Below, piece after piece: positions 61,416 through 64,000 of a stretch of DNA of 64,000 nt (position 1 is the first letter of the stretch; every line of letters begins with the position of its first letter). Source of the DNA: Aminipila butyrica (GTDB lineage Bacteria; Bacillota; Clostridia; Peptostreptococcales; Anaerovoracaceae); NCBI RefSeq assembly GCF_010669305.1, contig NZ_CP048649.1:806001-870000 (forward strand). Direction: 5' to 3'. The translations under genes and the position numbers were made by a program. The notes beneath the pieces are model-generated. The model was not told the origin of the DNA and made no database searches. It was given only the letters and a program-made list of their open reading frames with translations.

Positions 61416-62747
61416 ATGAAAAAATATTTGTCTTATGTTTTAGCATTGGCGCTGCTGGTGAGCTGCGCCGTTATTCCCCTTGACACCGTATCGGCCGAAA
61501 CCGGGCCTATGAAATATTGGTTGGATATGGGTGTTCAGCAAGTATGGTCCAATCCTGATGGGTCGTGGGATGGTCAGGTTAAGCAAGGGGATTCAATTGA
61601 TGTCACATCTACCATAGGCTTTTCTGCTCCTGTAGAGATTGTAGGATACTATACCGTAGAATCTTCCAATTTCAATTTTGAGGACAAGTCTGGCACATAT
61701 AACTATAATAAATCTAAATTAATATTTGATGAAGCTAGCTACCAGCGCAGTTATGGCCAATACAAATCAACTCAAATAACGCCTGTTTCTGCTACCGCTT
61801 CGGGAAACAATGTAACCATAAGCTATAAAGCAAAGCTTGAAAATTCGGGCGAGGTATTTAACTTAGCGAAACAATTGCGCTTGCCAGAAAATTTAACTGG
61901 CGACAAATTGTGGACATTACTCGGTAGTGGTGGCGGAAAAGACAATGTAAAAAAATATTCCCCAGCAATCTATGATAAGTGGCAAAAAGCATACGATGAA
62001 GGGCTCGGCGATACCATACAGGCCTATTTATATTTCACACCAACGGTTATAGCTTACCGGGAGATTCTACCGGATATTCCTGAAGCTCCGCAGGCAGTAC
62101 CCCCAGCAGACACAAAGGGCAGCTGCACCGATGTAATCAAATGGAGTGAGACAAAGTCACATACCTATACCGTTGGAAGTGGAGAAAATAAAAAGACAAG
62201 AACTTGCAATCACGTGTACACTTACCAGAGCAAACTTTCATCATCAGCAACCTTGACAGCAGCTAAGCCTAATGGAAATAACACCACTTTTAAATCCGGA
62301 TATGGCTTTTCAGTCAATGTAAATAACAGCATAGCAACCAGCCAGATCGGTAACAGCGGAGCATGTGGAAAAAGCTTGTCTAAAGCCAATAACAAGAAGC
62401 CAGTACCCCCATCAGCAGCAGAGGTTCGGACCAGCGGGACGGTAAAAGTGAAAGGAGCAAAGGCAACACAGCCAAAGAATGTGGCATTGGCCAAAGGTGC
62501 AACCACAGGCACTACCTCTAAATTTATAACGGCTGCCAACCCATTATCCCAGTATAAAAAGGCTCAAATCTATACTGATGTTGCGCTGAAAGGTACAAAG
62601 CAAAAGCCAGTTAAACATAGCGTTACAGCCTATACTTATGGCGGTGGAGTAAATGGCGTGCAGTTCTGCAAATCCATACCGCTTACCTTTACTATTAATG
62701 GCAATATGTATGAAGATGACTGGACAGTTGATAGAGTGCCGAAATAA
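61416..62747 (+). CDS. Large exported protein of unknown function, element cargo
   Basis: The 443-residue protein has a signal peptide (residues 1-28; LALALLVSCAVI then SAETG). The mature part is Ser/Thr/Asn-rich and beta-sheet-like, with a proline-rich hinge (PEAPQAVPPADTKG) at about 225-238 and four later cysteines in pairs that could form disulphides. There is no SLH, LPXTG or transmembrane anchor after the signal. It lies 14 bases after the SLH protein gene, and the pair is probably co-expressed. No named family was recognised. Confidence 0.6.
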   Translation: MKKYLSYVLALALLVSCAVIPLDTVSAETGPMKYWLDMGVQQVWSNPDGSWDGQVKQGDSIDVTSTIGFSAPVEIVGYYTVESSNFNFEDKSGTYNYNKSKLIFDEASYQRSYGQYKSTQITPVSATASGNNVTISYKAKLENSGEVFNLAKQLRLPENLTGDKLWTLLGSGGGKDNVKKYSPAIYDKWQKAYDEGLGDTIQAYLYFTPTVIAYREILPDIPEAPQAVPPADTKGSCTDVIKWSETKSHTYTVGSGENKKTRTCNHVYTYQSKLSSSATLTAAKPNGNNTTFKSGYGFSVNVNNSIATSQIGNSGACGKSLSKANNKKPVPPSAAEVRTSGTVKVKGAKATQPKNVALAKGATTGTTSKFITAANPLSQYKKAQIYTDVALKGTKQKPVKHSVTAYTYGGGVNGVQFCKSIPLTFTINGNMYEDDWTVDRVPK

Positions 62748-63127
62748 GCGGAGCGGGAACGAAATCAAGGGGGCAGGCTTGCCCATGGAGATTGCCGTTA
62801 GGCAATACAATGGCTTGCTCCTTGATGGAGAGACACGGAATACACTTATCCTGCGGAGCAGACCTAGACAGGTTTGCTCCCTGCCACACGGCGAGTGGGA
62901 GAAGTCAAGAGGGGGAACCCCCTCTTGTGGGTAAGGCATTGGGAGCGATGAGCGACCTTTGACAAGGGCGAAGCCCTAACCTCGTAGAGCGAACGGGGCA
63001 ACGAAGTTGCCCTAGTGAGATAGAGCAACAGAGAAAAAACGCACGTCGGTGACGTCGCGTTTTCTGCTCTTGTTGCTCTATAAAAAACTCTCACAACAAG
63101 CCATAAAAGAAAAGGAGCAAGACGGAT
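62748..63127 (+). other. Hairpin-rich gene-free region, candidate oriT
   Basis: The 380-base stretch between the exported protein and the relaxase contains several hairpins: a 10-bp perfect repeat (62906-62915 with 62918-62927), AGGGC-GAA-GCCCT (62965-62977), GGGCAAC-GAA-GTTGCCC (62996-63012) and a long imperfect stem (63021-63080). It is GC-richer than neighbouring element genes. The position just before a MobV relaxase fits an origin of transfer. No gene is seen in it. Confidence 0.55.
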
Positions 63128-64000
63128 TTGAGTAGCCAAGTGGTAAGGGTGCAAGGCTTCAATAAAGGTTCGCTTAGTGCAATCGGCAAAGAAGTCGAGC
63201 GAGAACAGATTCAACACCGTAATCCCGATATTGATATAAAACGCACCCACTTAAATGAAATATATAAGCAGACGAAAAACGGCATGTATGCGGAATGGAA
63301 AGACGTTTGTAGTAACCTAAACGTAAGTAATGTTGACAAGCTTAAAAAAAAGGCTATAGCTTTTGAAGGCATGGTTATTACCTCTGATAAAGATTTTTTT
63401 GAAAAATTAGGGTATAGGTCGGGTCTTCCGCCACCAGAGAAGATTAAAAAGTTTTTTACCCTAGCATATACTTTTGCTATACAAGAAATTGGCTTTAAAG
63501 GAACTGATACTAACGTGCTTTCTGCTGTAGTTCATTATGATGAAACAACTCCACATCTACAGCTATACTATGTCCCTGTGGTTGATACTTGGAAAGAAAA
63601 AGTCTTACAAAGAGATAAAGACGGCAAAGTTTTAAAGAGCGATAGCGGCTCACCGATCCAAGCAAGGGACGATTCCGGTAAGCTTATTTGGAAAGTCATT
63701 AGGGATAGTGGAGACCGCAAGCTTTCAAGGGACAGCTTTTGGAAAAATAAAGGTGGAAATACCTCTTATACTAAATTGCAGGATAGATTCCATGAGCAGA
63801 TTGGTAAAGCCTACAATCTTGGACGAGGGGAAAAAGGAAGTACCAGGGAGCATACAACAAAGGCTCAATGGGAAATAGAAAAAATAGAGGCTTTAAAAAG
63901 CGAAAAACACGATTTAGAACGACAAATCCCTATTTCTAGCAGTACTGTCTTAGGAGTGCATGAAATCGCTAAAATAGAGCCAAAACAAGGGTTTGGTTGT
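63128..64000 (+). CDS. MobV-type relaxase (Mob/Pre), cut by the window end
   Basis: At least 291 residues are present and the frame remains open. The start TTG at 63128 lies 10 bases after AAGGAG. The N-terminus aligns with MobM-type proteins, and VITSDKDFFEKLGYRS near residue 80-95 is a typical MobV block. HYDETTPHLQLYYVPV near 138-153 carries the metal-site His, Glu and His of the relaxase motif. At the position of the MobM catalytic His22 my alignment gives Glu (GKEVER). The relaxase nicks oriT and pilots the strand in mobilisation. The C-terminal oligomerisation part lies beyond the window. Confidence 0.85.
   Translation, partial: MSSQVVRVQGFNKGSLSAIGKEVEREQIQHRNPDIDIKRTHLNEIYKQTKNGMYAEWKDVCSNLNVSNVDKLKKKAIAFEGMVITSDKDFFEKLGYRSGLPPPEKIKKFFTLAYTFAIQEIGFKGTDTNVLSAVVHYDETTPHLQLYYVPVVDTWKEKVLQRDKDGKVLKSDSGSPIQARDDSGKLIWKVIRDSGDRKLSRDSFWKNKGGNTSYTKLQDRFHEQIGKAYNLGRGEKGSTREHTTKAQWEIEKIEALKSEKHDLERQIPISSSTVLGVHEIAKIEPKQGFGC

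Larger units (their letters stand above)
55684..64000. mobile_element. Integrative mobilizable element, right part beyond the window
   Basis: The element begins at the tRNA fragment and continues off the window. It contains an integrase pointing toward the attachment site, divergent regulator genes, RepA_N and replisome-organiser genes, a candidate oriT and a MobV-type relaxase. It has lower GC than the chromosome to its left. No type IV secretion genes are seen, so it is probably mobilised by a helper. Confidence 0.8.

Noticed and set aside
62222..62939. Open frames on both strands around the end of the large exported protein.
   Set aside because: They overlap a supported gene or the hairpin region and have no sites or motifs.

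Overview
The window looks like a low- to mid-GC Firmicutes chromosome, most likely an anaerobic spore-former of the class Clostridia. The signs are strong AGGAGG-type ribosome binding sites, frequent GTG and TTG starts, class III fructose-bisphosphatase, a split MetH with a free-standing reactivation protein, an acetyl-CoA-type MetA, a free-standing oxaloacetate decarboxylase alpha chain, a SleL-like GH18 enzyme and SLH-anchored surface proteins. The genus cannot be fixed from the sequence alone.

Positions 1-25.5 kb are housekeeping and envelope genes: an HD hydrolase, an APC-family (arginine/ornithine-type) transporter behind a structured leader, a hotdog thioesterase, a CDF transporter and LarC, a DUF3888-like exported protein, a second HD hydrolase, then an envelope-response block (exported protein, ABC ATPase, permease, histidine kinase, response regulator, polysaccharide deacetylase, secreted metallo-beta-lactamase-fold protein). 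An EFR1-type flavodoxin/ferredoxin, a GH18 enzyme, a chemoreceptor, an OadA-like carboxyltransferase, topoisomerase III with a probably leaderless mRNA, and FBPase III follow. At 24.6-29.1 kb metA faces away from a reactivation-domain gene and metH, forming a methionine cluster.

Positions 29.2-37.1 kb are mostly on the minus strand: an ABC-F ATPase preceded by a 29-codon leader ORF and tandem terminators (an attenuator), a heterodimeric ABC exporter under a MarR regulator with a clear operator, a small glycine-rich protein whose translation start implies a -1 frameshift, and a metallophosphoesterase. At 37.4-45.7 kb lies one gene for a 2762-residue leucine-rich-repeat/Big2/SLH surface protein, behind a strong promoter and a leader of alternative hairpins. 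An ECF sigma operon with a membrane protein and an ABC transporter follows (45.9-50.3 kb), then a PNPOx-like protein, an HxlR regulator, and a BlaI/BlaR1-like pair coupled to a TraX-like membrane protein. At 54.3 kb is a 32-residue peptide gene in which 18 of 32 residues are Cys, Tyr or Trp.

At about 55.68 kb the chromosome gives way to an AT-rich integrative mobilizable element that runs off the right edge. The boundary is a tRNA 3' end without its 5' half, with the tRNA's terminator still on the chromosomal side. The element carries a YefM/YoeB toxin-antitoxin pair, a tyrosine integrase coupled to an XRE repressor, a divergent run of overlapping small genes (HTH, unknown, HTH/excisionase-like, RepA_N, replisome-organiser N-terminus), phased repeats and hairpins that could be replication sites, a cargo pair made of an SLH-domain protein and a large exported protein, a hairpin-rich candidate oriT and a MobV-type relaxase cut by the window end.
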